DNA from: Scatophagus argus
Lineage: Eukaryota; Chordata; Actinopteri; Scatophagidae
DNA length: 64,000 nt
Assembly (NCBI RefSeq): GCF_020382885.2
Contig: NC_058513.1
Coordinates: 3,983,408-4,047,407, forward strand
Reading direction: 5' to 3'
Positions 1 to 11,070 of this stretch are shown here, in pieces; positions within the stretch are counted from its first letter, which is position 1, and every line of letters starts with the position of its first letter. A program made the translations under genes and the position numbers. Under the pieces are notes generated by a model. That model ran no database searches and was not told the origin of the DNA. It saw only the letters and a program-made list of their open reading frames with translations.

Positions 1-1002
1 TGAGCAGTCACATTTATAGGTGCTGGTAAGGTGGATTTTGTTACCTATGGACAGACTTGCTGGCTAGCTGGTTCCCCCGTTTCCAGTCTTTTTGATAAAC
101 TACACACACTGGATACTGGATGCTGGCTGCAGCTTCTTCTTTCTCTTCCTTTTTTTTTTTTTTCACTGCACAGACATGAATTTGGTATCAATCTCAGTAC
201 CAAAGTAAATAAGCAAATCTCCCAAAAATGATTAACTACTAAAGCACACTAGAGTCAGGCACAGCAGAACTTGAAACAACATGAACTGGAAGCACACACG
301 GTCTTCCTTTTAAGGTTGTGTATTAAGACCAGTGAAACTGCACATGTGCCACCCTTGAAAATCTGTCTACTACACATAGTGGTTAAAGAAAAATTTAATG
401 CAGGAGTAGTCGTAGTCCAGCACTCGAGCAACACAGCGAATAAACTGATCACCTGCTCCTAAGAGACTCTCTGGTGTCTCACTAACCTTGCAGCATACAA
501 CAGCATGACAGCATGGGTTTTTAAGTATCACTGTATTTTAAAATGAGTCATTTGTCTGTAAACCTACCTGTAGTACACGCCTATTGCCTTGCAGTAGAAC
601 AAGGACATTTCGTGTAGTGAAAGTACAATAATCTGACACACTGAGTTGAGAAGTCTTTTCCTACCTGAAAGCACACATCTATCCAAAACTGAAGGTTAAT
701 TCACATACTGTGAAGAAAAGAAGCCAGAATGAAGTAGTGCTGTCCTTAATCTAGAACCCTAAGGGCCTTCAGGACCAGAGTTTGTGGCCAGTCATAATGT
801 GAATAAGCCAAAGTCAGGTGTCCATTTTGGTCAGTCAGTTCTGAGTACAACACTGCAGGAAGGCAGTCATTGCAGAGAGAAAAAAAAGTGACGTCCTCCT
901 AAATGGTTAAGGGGGCTCCTCTATGTCGTGCCAGCTAGTGCCCATGATTATTAGTGCTTCTTATTAATGAGCTCCCTTCTTCGCTTCTCTTTGTGAGCCA
1001 AC
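1..1002. other. Gene-poor flank downstream of trim65
   Basis: I see no convincing coding exon here. The open frames are short, lie on both strands and resemble no family I know. Part of the right-hand side is probably the trim65 3' untranslated region, since the trim65 stop lies at 1003 on the minus strand. I did not find a clear AATAAA signal on the minus strand close to the stop. A short T run lies near 150-163. Confidence 0.5.
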
Positions 1003-4000
1003 TCATGTGGAGCAGAGGGTGATGCTGACCCCCTCTCCTATCCAGCAGGCGGGAAACAGCTCCTGCGTGAAGGCACAGTGGAAGGCGTGGAGCCTGGTCT
1101 GCCCGTCCCCATAGTAGGTCAGCGTCCCCGCCTCGTAGTCCAGCAGCATGCCGATGCGGCTGTGCTGTGAGTGGCCGACCACGGTCTCCCGCCGGCCATT
1201 GTGCCAGGCGCTGAGCTGGTGCTCGTCCAGCTGCAGGCTCCAGGAGAGTTCATTCATTCCCACCATGCACCTCTTCCCCTTCTCCTTCCTGGGGATGGTC
1301 TCGTAGGTTACCTGTTGAGAGGATGTGGGTTTTTCATTTTAACTGTTACAGTTACATTCAGACATTGTGTGAAGTCATACAAATCATAGTGTTTTTCCTG
1401 CTTGGCTTGGATTATTTTCCTGAGCTTAAAGAAACCACTCTCAAGCTAACAGTACAAATACAACAGGCATGGTTCTTTACCCCGAGGTAGGCCCAGGGCT
1501 TGGACACCTCCAGCTCCCAATAGTGCTGTCCACGAGTGAAGCCCTGAAAGCAGAGGACCTGCCACGTGTGATCAAAGCGGGCTTCGTGTGGTGGGACCAG
1601 ACGTGGTCCAGAGGACAGGTGTTCCGCCCTCCGGTTCTCCTGGGACAGAAACAGGTGCCCGTTGGCCGTGCGAGGGTCAAAGGTCAGAGAGCATCGGTCT
1701 GTAATGAGACAGGGAGGAAGCAGGAACTGATGTCTATGCTGTTCATGTACTTAGACAACATGTCTCCATTTCTTTTCTGTAGCTGTAAGGAAACTCATTT
1801 TTCACTGTTTGTAATTAATGTTATCCAAGAACTGAAAATGCAAATTGCAAATTATTCATAACCAGAAGAACCACAGAACAAAAATGTTAGATAGGACTCA
1901 CAAGCACTGAGGCCCTCTTTCACATCAGAGTAGCACGGAGCAGCTGGACTGGGAACCACGGCTAAGATCGGCCTCTTATCTTGAGGAGAACCTGGAGACC
2001 AGTGATACGCTTGAGAACTTCGAGAACACGCTTGCGGGAATAGACTGCTGGCAAATCAAACAAAGATGGAACATCATTCCCAGAGGGAGATTACCGTCTT
2101 TGTCCTGACCCACAGCGCTGCTCACAGCTTTCTCCAGGTCCTCAGACACCAGCTTGGAGACTCTGGACAGGATATCTGTGACGCCGTTTAATCGATCTTG
2201 AAGGTTTGGCGTGACATCTGTGGGAATATCCTTGAAATGTGGAACTTCTATGACCACTGATTCCTGTTAAGAGACGTTTACAGAAAGGCCTTGATGATTT
2301 GGCATTTGATGATTTTTGAGTTTGAGTAAATCAAGTTTAGAGCATGTGCCCCAATAAATGCTTCAGCATGTATTTGCCATGAATGTAAAAATCCAAATCT
2401 ACAGTAATTTTCTTTAAGAACCCAGAACTTCTCTTTGTGATTGTAACTAATTGTGCTTCTTGCTCCATGCGGGAGGATGTCATATCCCCCACATAAACAT
2501 GCCATAAAAGTTAGGGATAACTAATTCTCTTAATTCCGTGAGTGTTCTTCAAAGCTGGATGAAGAAGATCTGGCAGTCAGATCTTTCAACAGAAATGACA
2601 CAAAAGTATGATCTGCTTTGCTGCCATCTAGCAGCACTGTGCTGAATTCTATAACCCCACTGTTGGGTGCGGTCAGATGTGTAAAGGAAAAAAATCTCCA
2701 ACCACAGTGGCCGGGACAATACTGCTTTCAGCCACGTCTTTGTTATGAGGCACCTACGACTCAAGGCGGAGCAAAATCCATGCTTTTCCAGACTGCTCCT
2801 TTGCTGTTCTTGTGCCAAAACAGCTTCTGAATTTCACACTGTTTAAGCTTCTCACTCTTCTGCATTGCAGAACAATAAAGCATATGTCAACTTCAGAAGA
2901 CTGTTTTTAATCAAGCACAAACTGGTATACCAGTTGGAATTGCATATTTTGCTGGTTTTAACTCAGCAGCTCCACAGCACAGTCATTCTGCATTACATAA
3001 AACAGCCTGTGAAAGGAAAACTGTTTTGCCAACATAACTTAAATACCTGATGTTGACCTGACCACGATTTCAAGAGTGTGTAAACTCAAAGTTGTGTTTG
3101 TCGTGCAGTGATGACATAACATTACTTATGGAATGAGCGATGCTCTGTGGCCTAAATGTTGAGGTCACAGGACGAACCAGACGAACGATAAAAACCTTGA
3201 TGAGCTCCGTGTCAGAGAGGTTATGCACAGCTGCTATTTGTTCCTGGCTCTCTCGGAGTGTCTTGGAGCGCTCCTCCAGTTCAGCTAGCCGTGCCTCCGC
3301 CTCGCTGATGGCAGCTTCTTGCTGCTCCTTAATAAAGAGCTCTGTAACATTCTGCTTCTCAGCCAGTATTTTCATCAGGGTGGAGAACTTCACGCTGACC
3401 CAGGTCGAAGTCTGCTGAAGGGTTACCTGTTGATGGAAAATGCAGAGTCATTATGTCTGCTTTGACATGTTTACTAACATGTTGTTAGAGATGTTCAACC
3501 CTAACACTCTGTTCCGTCTTTGAGTCTTTTTATTTATCTACAGTTATAACAAGCTTAATTGTCTTCTGAGTGGCAGATCTGTCGGTGAAGACGTGAGCTT
3601 TTTTTGCAAATGCGTTACAAGTCCTGTGCCTGCGCAAGGAGAATAATCAGTTGCCTGATTTCCGTTGGCTTTAACTGTGAGACAGCTGCAGGAAGTGCTG
3701 AAATGTGACAGCGTGGTTAGCCGCGGAGAATTGGCACTGCTTGAAAAATAAAATACTGGCTTAAATTTGGAAACCACAGTAAGGGGTGGCTAAACTTCAA
3801 TTAAACTCTATCAAATATGGCAAAGAGGAGTGAAACTGTGAACTCCAGGAATTCCTAAACTATGCATTTTGTGTGCTTCAAACAAATAAGTCAGAAGCAC
3901 AATGAAACCTCGAGAATAATTTTCACATAAGAAAGGAATTCTGTCAGGAAATCACCTTGGCTTCATTGATATTCTCAGCCAGGTCCTTAATACTTTTTTC

Positions 4001-4614
4001 GGTCTCTTCCATGAGTTTCCCCACTTCCTTACTCTTCCTTTCAAGCACCAGCTGTAAACAATGAATGTCACAATGAGACAGCAGGCTTTACACAGTCACA
4101 TAATCACCTTTAATGCTGGAGTAAAGTATTATAAGTTGACTGACAATCCATGTTACGTTCTTGTGGTGGCATTGTGTTACAGTACCTCTTGATTTTCCCT
4201 TTCCACTTCTAACAAGACCTTCTCGTGGTTCACACATTCAGAGATGCCACACTCACAGCACACCGACGTCCTGTCCTGCCTGCAGTAATAAACCAAAGGC
4301 TTTTTATGGCGATCACACAGCAGCATGGCCCTCGCTCCTTCTCCTCCCCTCAAGGCCAGCTCTCTACAGGAGCGGCCGGTGCTGTTTGCAGCCTCAGTCA
4401 GGACCGACAGAGACACATTACGCTTGAGGACGGGCCTGGGGTTAAACTTCTCACTGCAGATGGGGCACTGAGGTCCGATGTCACATTTGCTTTTGGTGTC
4501 CCAGTACCTGCTGATGCACGTTTGACAGAAGGTGTGACCACAGGGAATGGTTACAGGGATTTGGAAACGCTCCAGGCATATGATGCAGGTCAGGTTTGGA
4601 TTCTGAGAGTCCAT
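1003..4614 (-). CDS. trim65: TRIM65-like E3 ubiquitin ligase (RING, B-box, coiled coil, SPRY)
   Basis: Coding exons on the minus strand: 4186-4614, 3956-4051, 3196-3426, 2114-2263 (or 2095-2263), 1902-1974, 1481-1698, 1003-1311; about 501 aa. Exon 1 has a C3HC4 RING (CIICLERF, CGHTFC, CPIC) and a B-box (CDRHKKPLVYYC). Exons 2-3 are charged heptad-like coiled coil. The last two exons form a PRY-SPRY domain (LTFDPRTANGHL, HYWELEV, TLCST end). I start at the ATG at 4614 because the sequence just upstream is a splice acceptor. TRIM identity is clear; TRIM65 specifically rests on the domain set and on MRPL38 being its head-to-head neighbour, as in human. Mammalian TRIM65 is known to ubiquitinate MDA5 and promote interferon signalling; that role here is inferred. 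Splicing after the 2263 exon is uncertain: the donor at 2094 leaves the wrong phase, whereas a GTGGGT donor after 2114 keeps the frame. Confidence 0.85.
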
Positions 4615-5087
4615 CTCTGAGAAAAGAGCTGACACCCCTGTGTAAAAGAAAAGACGGAGGCTGATCAGGATGTTATATTATATTATATATGTAGCGTACA
4701 AGGACCGTAATGTTACTTTCTCTTTAAGTCATGCATATGAAAACATATAAGGGCAGGCAATGCTCGTTAAGTTGCCTCGATTTCTTTCTTAGTGCCAGTT
4801 ATCAGACTGAACAACAGAAAAACCGCGGCCAAACAGCAATACAAGGCTCAGTCCAAATGGTAACGTCGGTTTTCACACACAGACGCACACACACACACAC
4901 TTCCAGCAAAGTAGAAGGAAAGGCTAACGCTAGCTAACGCTAGCTTTGAATCAAGTCACTTCACGTTAGCTGGGACTCTTGGGGACAAATGGTAGTCAAA
5001 ACATGAAAATAGTCTGGTGATTTAAGTGTAAATTAGAACATATTTTTACACTCATAACTAAAAAAATGACACAATATTAATTCTTAC

Positions 5088-5215
5088 CACTTCAACAGAT
5101 ATATTCGTGTACAGCATCTGTGTGAACACTGAATCTCGTCAGACTAGGATGAAGCTTCCCTGATGACGACAAACGCAAAAACGATGCCTTCAAGTGTTGT
5201 CGGGAAAATTGTCAA
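5088..5215 (-). promoter_or_regulatory. trim65: Likely non-coding first exon of trim65
   Basis: Read on the minus strand, a strong splice donor (GTAAGA) follows position 5088. A splice acceptor lies just upstream of the trim65 ATG near 4625. Together they imply a short 5' non-coding exon ending at 5088 and starting near 5.1-5.2 kb. The upstream limit is a guess. Confidence 0.5.
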
Positions 5216-5657
5216 AAGCATATAAACCACCCAACGCGACTCCTTCGTTACTAGCGTGTAGGACACGGTAATACACGCACAACGCTAATACCGGTACAAT
5301 ATCGCATTCAATTTGCCACGGGGATATTTACTGTTTGCTGTTATTTACTCACTATACTGTAATATTACAGCTTTAATATACAGTTTGGTTTAACAGCAGC
5401 TATGAATTACTTACAAAACCAATAAGAATAACGTTACATATTAAATTCTGTTGTAAGCTAAATTAGATGTAAGCTATAATTTGACTAAAATAAAAATAGG
5501 TATATAATGGTGAAGCATACCATTATATGCTTACAATTATTTTCTCCCACTGCTACGGTCAGTCGGTACACCAGAAAAAACAAGATAACGTGCAAAGTTT
5601 TGGTTCTCTCGGCCACCGTATTTTCTGAAAAGAAAAGGGGGAAACAGTCACTCCAAC
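5215..5657. promoter_or_regulatory. Bidirectional promoter region, trim65 / mrpl38
   Basis: The inferred trim65 first exon and the mrpl38 start codon are less than about 500 bp apart and divergent, so both promoters probably sit in this gap. No obvious TATA box or large CpG island is visible. A perfect 9-bp inverted repeat (5502-5510 with 5520-5528, 9-nt loop) lies inside it. Confidence 0.5.
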
Positions 5658-8600
5658 ATGGCGCTGCGCACGGTTTGCAGTGCTGCCTTGCTAACTGGGA
5701 CAGATTTAGGGGTCAACAATGCGAGGACGTTTGTCACAACAGGTATCGTAACGATTTTGCTCAATTACATTGGGTTTACGTTTAAGAATTCGTCACCGGG
5801 CTTCAGTACTGCATGTATCTGTGTCAGGTTACGCCCGTTTGAAGCAGACCCCCGTGACATATTGTGGGAACGACAGCTCGCCCAATTCTCTAGAAAAATG
5901 TGACTATTCAATATGAACGTAGTGATGTAGGAAACATATTCTGAGTATCTGTCTCACATATCACTTACCGCTGACAATAAAATTATGTTCTATTTTGAGC
6001 TTTAGCTCCCATTGTTGGTTTGAGGAAACAAGGAAAAGCTAACATGAAAGGTGGAATCAGGGTTGCTGGATGTACTATGTGTAGTGAACGGTGCTGAAAT
6101 AAACAGAGAAACAGTGTTTGAAATTGTATTAAATGCTTCTCCTTATTGTAAAACTACCAAATATTTAAATGGAGTTTCGCATGCACAGAGGATGTCCTTC
6201 GGTTAGCTTAACCCAGTCAGCAGTGACCACATAACTTTGTTGATGTATTTCAAGACTCCCTGCCTCAGTTAACAACTTAATTAAACAATAACACTACAAC
6301 AAAAACAAGTAGTACAAGGAATATAAAGTATGATAAAAGCAGAAAAACACATACAAACATATACAAATAATAAATAAATGCAGGGAAAAAAAACCCCACT
6401 GAAACTGATAAAAGTAAAATAGAAAATGCATAAACAGGTACATTTTTATAAATGTTATAAAAATACAAATAATGGCAGGAATAAGCAGACATCATTACAG
6501 AGTGGCATTGTAACTAATTGTTGGGGATGTTTCCACATTACAGCCCTCCTCTGCAGACGAATACGTCGATTGGATCCGTTGCCAAATAGCGAGTTTGACG
6601 CTAAAACCCTGGAGTCAGCTGAGAGGTATCGCAGCTACACTCGTTACTTGAGGGAAGCCAAGGAGGCAAACAACAAACCTGTGTGGTGGAAAACCTACAG
6701 GAGCTACGTGGAAAAAGCTGATCCTGAGCATGGTGAGAAATAGAAGGAGGATGCCCCTGTTGACAGTGATTCTCTAATAAAAGGATTTTATTTAGTCACA
6801 GTTGAAACCTTTCAATGCTCGCAGTCTAAATGAGTCGTGTTTTGCTGCAGGTGCAAAGCGACTGGACATTGGACTGCCGTACTGTCAACCACGCAGGACA
6901 GAAGACGTGAAAAAGAGGAAGCTTGTGTTGAAGGACAACAAGCAGAACGTTGAGCTGGAGAGGGCTTTTCGTCTGCGTACATGTAAGCTCACACGCTCTC
7001 ACCATGAAGGGAGTACCTAAGCTTGTAGTGGACATGTGATTCACTTGCTACTTTTTGTCCCACCAGTTAAAATCCCTGTGGATCAAGTGCAGGAAACCTG
7101 GAGGAAGAGCAATGGTCCCTTTCATATAAAGAGACTGGCAGACCACTATGGGGTCTTCAGAGATCTCTTTCCCATGGCCTATTTTGTACCTCAAGTCTCG
7201 CTCAACATCTGCTATAACCAAGACAACAGTGCTCGAGTGTATTATGGGAATCGGCTGACACCAACTGAGGTACATTAAAGGAATGGGCATCTTACAGTAT
7301 CCGTATCTAGACACCTAAAGTTCAACTATGTCACCTTTGTTTGTTTTTGGTGATTGCATTCTTTGAAATGCTGTTTTCTCTAGGCAGCATCTGTCCCTCA
7401 GATCAGCTTTGATGCAGAAGAAGGCTCCCTGTGGACCCTCCTGCTCACCTGTCCAGGTCAGCATCAGCTTTCATAGGAGGCTCCGGGTCAGCTCTCTGCA
7501 CTGCCTTTCAGGAATGAGTCAAGAGACAACAGACACATTCTCAGTATTTACAGATCATCTAAAATCATTAATTCATCTTTTTCAGATGAGCATCTTCAGG
7601 ATAATGAGGCAGAATACGTCCACTGGCTAGTGTAAGTACTTCTTAAATGACCAGTTGCTGGAATGGCAAAGTAAATGAAATTCACTTAAATTAGATTCAC
7701 CTTTGTTAGTTCATTCTTAAGTAACAATTCAGTTAATATTAGTCCTAGTTAAAAAAAAAAAAATCCAAAAGTCTCCTTCCACTGATAAATGTGCTCAACC
7801 GTACATCACTTGGATGTCTGTGCAGAGTTTTACACTACAGAACGATGTTTCTCTGTTCTCACCCTAAAGTGACATGAAAAATTCATATTTTTCCTCATAC
7901 CAATAGTGCTATTAATCTTGCCTGGGCTGTTTTGGTGTGAGTTGTTGAGTTTTGGAGATATTAGCTATGACGTGTACTTTCTTTCTTCTGAACTATGCTG
8001 TATCACCATGCAGAAGGAGCCGTGCTTCTACTCATGGACATTTCTGTGCAATGATACAGTGTAGCTGGGTAGAAGGGAAATACATTGTGTAGACAAAAGT
8101 ATTGGACCACCTGACCATAACGCCAACAACAGTCTCTACAGCTGATATCTCCAAAACTCTGCAACTCGCAAGCAAAACAATCAACAATGCAGAGGGAGAA
8201 CAGTGCTACCAGTAAAAAGATTGATTTTCAGGTGAACTGTCCCTTTAGGTCTAACATTTGAATGTACCAGCAGATCTGAGGACATCACAGCTAGTTTGGT
8301 TCAATATGTAGCTCTCATTATGATGCGCACACTTAACCGTAACGTAACCTCCAGTGCACATACTCAGAAAATGGACTTTTCTGTGAAGCCAACATCAACA
8401 ATTTGTTCATATACGTAGATTTAGAGGACAGGAGTAAGTGCAGTGTGACAAGGTTTGACCTCTACAGCCTTGAATTACCTGCATATCTCCATAGGGGGAA
8501 CATTCCCGGTGGAGCAGTGCAGGCCGGGGAGGAGCTGTGTCACTACCTGCCCCCCTTCCCTGCCAGAGGAACAGGCTTCCATCGCTACATTTATGTCCTC

Positions 8601-9709
8601 TTCAGACAGGAGGGACGCATCAGCTTCCAGGAGGATGTCAGGCCTTTGCCGTGGTAAGCAATACACTCAACATGTACACGGGAAGCATAAAATGCAAGTG
8701 GATCAATTACTCATAAGTGTATATGGGTCAATTTGTCAACATGAAGTGATAAATTGAAATTTAACCATTCCTATGGGGAAATATGCTCATTAGCTTTCTT
8801 GCTGAGAGTGACATGAGAAGATTGATACCTCTTTCATGTCTGTATGCTAAACACAAGGCTGCAGCCGGTTAGCTTAGCTTAGCATAAAGGCTGAAATTAG
8901 CCCATATGCTAGCCTAGCTCTATTCAAAGGTACAATCTAAAGAGCAAGATATAACATGTTAATTAGGGGCTGTTTAGGTTTGGTTTTAAAAAGCATTTCA
9001 GCCGAGACACTTTGCTGTTCATGTGTGTCTGTTGTGCATCTCCAGTATTATTGCCATATCTGTGTGCGAGAAGTTGGAAAAGCTAGAGCAGATAATAAAT
9101 AAACAGCACCCAAAAAGCTTTATCATAAAACTTGCGTAAGAAGTAACTACAACCAGATGCCTATGAATATACCTTCTGTAATGAGGGTATGAAAATCAGC
9201 TGTCATGAAATCTGTCTGTAATCTGTATACCATAAGCATACAGTTACATACATTAGGATATGTTAATATCACTCATGAACACAAACACTAAGCTGCCATT
9301 GCCTCTCCTCTCTAGCCATTCATTGGTGGATCGTACATTTAAGACGGTGGATTTCTACAGGAAGCACCAGGACAATATGACACCTGCAGGCCTGGCCTTC
9401 TTCCAGTGCCAGTGGGATGAATCTGTCACCAACACCTTTCACAACACACTCAGTGAGTCACCCTAATGCTCGCAAACAGAAACACATTTTATGATTTTAC
9501 ATAAACAAAGTCCTGGATTTTGACAAGGTTTGACTGTGAATAAGGCCTGACTCTTGCTTCTTCCCCTTGCAGACATGCGGGAGCCAGTGTTTGAGTTTAT
9601 CCGGCCTCCGGTGTACCACCCTCCGCAGGTCAAATACCCCCATGGACAGCCCCTGCGCTACCTGGACAGATACAGAGATGGAAAGGAGCACACCTATGGA
9701 ATATACTGA
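5658..9709 (+). CDS. mrpl38: Mitochondrial large ribosomal subunit protein mL38
   Basis: Nine coding exons: 5658-5742, 6544-6732, 6851-6982, 7067-7269, 7384-7456, 7586-7631, 8495-8653, 9316-9452, 9573-9709. All junctions have GT/AG borders and the phases add up to 386 aa; human MRPL38 is about 380. Recognisable blocks are [21 protein letters not shown], the PEBP-like core ([32 protein letters not shown]), MREPVFEF and the end LRYLDRYRD followed by a YGIY terminus. The product belongs to the mitochondrial large ribosomal subunit and carries a phosphatidylethanolamine-binding-protein fold. The N-terminal exon ([12 protein letters not shown]) is a plausible mitochondrial targeting peptide. The intron between 7632 and 8494 contains a MITE. 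Confidence 0.95.
7860..8252. mobile_element. hAT-like MITE in mrpl38 intron 6
   Basis: Two arms of roughly 110 bp face each other. The left arm has CCCTAAAGTGACATG and later GAGTTTTGGAGATAT; the right arm has the reverse complement of each, ending GTGAACTGTCCCTTTAGGT. This is the widespread fish non-autonomous DNA transposon with a GTTCACC end and a TTGGAGATAT core. It has no coding capacity. Assignment to hAT is from memory. A Tc1-like end motif (TAGACAAAAGTATTGG) lies near 8090 between the arms. Confidence 0.7.
8757..8990. mobile_element. Interspersed repeat common in acanthomorph fish
   Basis: The stretch from GGGGAAATATGCTCATTAGC through the GGTTAGCTTAGCTTAGCATA block to TAACATGTTAATTAGG is a repeat I recognise as very abundant in spiny-rayed fish genomes. 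It is non-coding and probably a non-autonomous DNA transposon; I am not sure of the superfamily. It lies in mrpl38 intron 7. Confidence 0.6.
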
Positions 9710-9761
9710 TTATGAGACGGACACATGCAAAAGTGTAGTTATGTTTGGAATATTTATGTGA

Positions 9762-9767
9762 AATAAA
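9762..9767 (+). terminator. mrpl38: Polyadenylation signal of mrpl38
   Basis: AATAAA about 55 bp after the mrpl38 stop codon, in the expected place for a very short 3' untranslated region. Confidence 0.7.
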
Positions 9768-11070
9768 ACATTTTTCAGCTGTGCTCAGATTGGATCAGAT
9801 TGGATTATGTGTTAGTCACATTTGATCAGTTTGTTAGCTGCAAACACACTGCAGACACCCAAATATCAGAAATGAAGTGATTGAGTTGCATTGTAGATAA
9901 TGTAGGTGCTAAGTTCTTTGACAAGGACAAAGAATGAATAAAGATTAAAATAAAAATGATGTTACTAACTCAATTTTAACCCTCTTTGTCAAACTGTCCA
10001 TCGTGAGACCAATTCTCTTATGTGAAAGATGAAAGCGAAGTCATTCATTTTACTCCCACTTGTAAATTTAAGAATAAAAGCTAGCTGTCCAATTTGTTAC
10101 GATGTCAAATTGCTCTTAAACCTAAGAGCCACAGAGGCATCTTCCTTTTTTTTTAACCAGTATCGTACTGAAGTTTAAAAAGCTGGTATCATAATAACCG
10201 TAAAACAGTGTCAAATCTCATACTGTCTGATGGACTCTGCATTAAGAATATATTTTCCACCTTTTCAGAATTCTGTGTGCAGCACTGCATAATAATATCA
10301 TGTTAACTTATTGCTGACCTTTCCAGTATTACAGCAAATAACTGATAGGCTTCTTGGGCTTTTACTGTACAACCACGAGACTGAAACTGCAATCAGTGAG
10401 GTGTTGTAATGTCTTGTTATACATTTGCAAACCACCAGATGCCACTGTATTTCCTGCCTCTGAAGGTCAAACCCAAAGAAAGCTCAGAAAACATCATAAG
10501 GCTTCATGAAAGATGAAAGTGACATATTTTGTCATTGGAGGGAACTCACTCCAATGAAATTTGTGCTGTGCATTTCTGCTCTTTCTGCTCTTTCTGCACA
10601 GCAGTGGGGGGTTAGGTACCTTGCTCAATGGTACCTCAGCCATGGACACCATGGGGCCATCGCTACAAAGCAAATTTGTCCCCCTTCACCCTGAGCAGAT
10701 TGGGGCTGTCCACTTGTAGCTGCTATTCTTCCCAGTTGCAGCCTTAGTTGCTTCCACGTGCTGCCTGAAGAGGAAACTTTTTGACACTTTCTACCCTTTT
10801 TAATTGAGCTTTCTCTGTTTGGACCTAATGTAACATGAGAATTTCTCTTTCACATACATCCACAATAAATAATATGAAATAAATAAGTACATGCAACATT
10901 CTCTAAGGCTTATAATCTAACTAATTGTTTTACATCCATGTCACAGAAAGGGCAGGATCTCAATTAGCACTTCTGTGGAGAGAGCCAATTAGAGCTGATC
11001 AGCTACAGCTGATGGGTTCTTTTAAACCTGGCGTGGGGCACAGGCACAGAACTTTCTCTTGGAGGCTGAT
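9768..11070. other. Intergenic spacer mrpl38 to the minisatellite gene
   Basis: No coding exon recognised. A fragment near 10598-10650 (GGGGGTTAGGTACCTTGCTC, then a CCTCAGCCAT motif) resembles a decayed fish repeat tail. Just before the next gene there is a CCAAT motif near 10985, a perfect 12-bp palindrome AGCTGATCAGCT near 10993, and a TTTAAA motif near 11021. The last could be part of its core promoter. Confidence 0.5.

Noticed and set aside
4615-4635. Extending trim65 upstream to an in-frame GTG (SALFSE...)
   Set aside because: The upstream bases read as a splice acceptor (TTTTACACAG) and there is no ATG. The ATG at 4614 gives the normal TRIM N terminus.
4866-4900. Possible CRISPR or structured array from CACACA repeats
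   Set aside because: Simple CA microsatellites, common in fish DNA. No spacer-repeat structure exists anywhere in the window.
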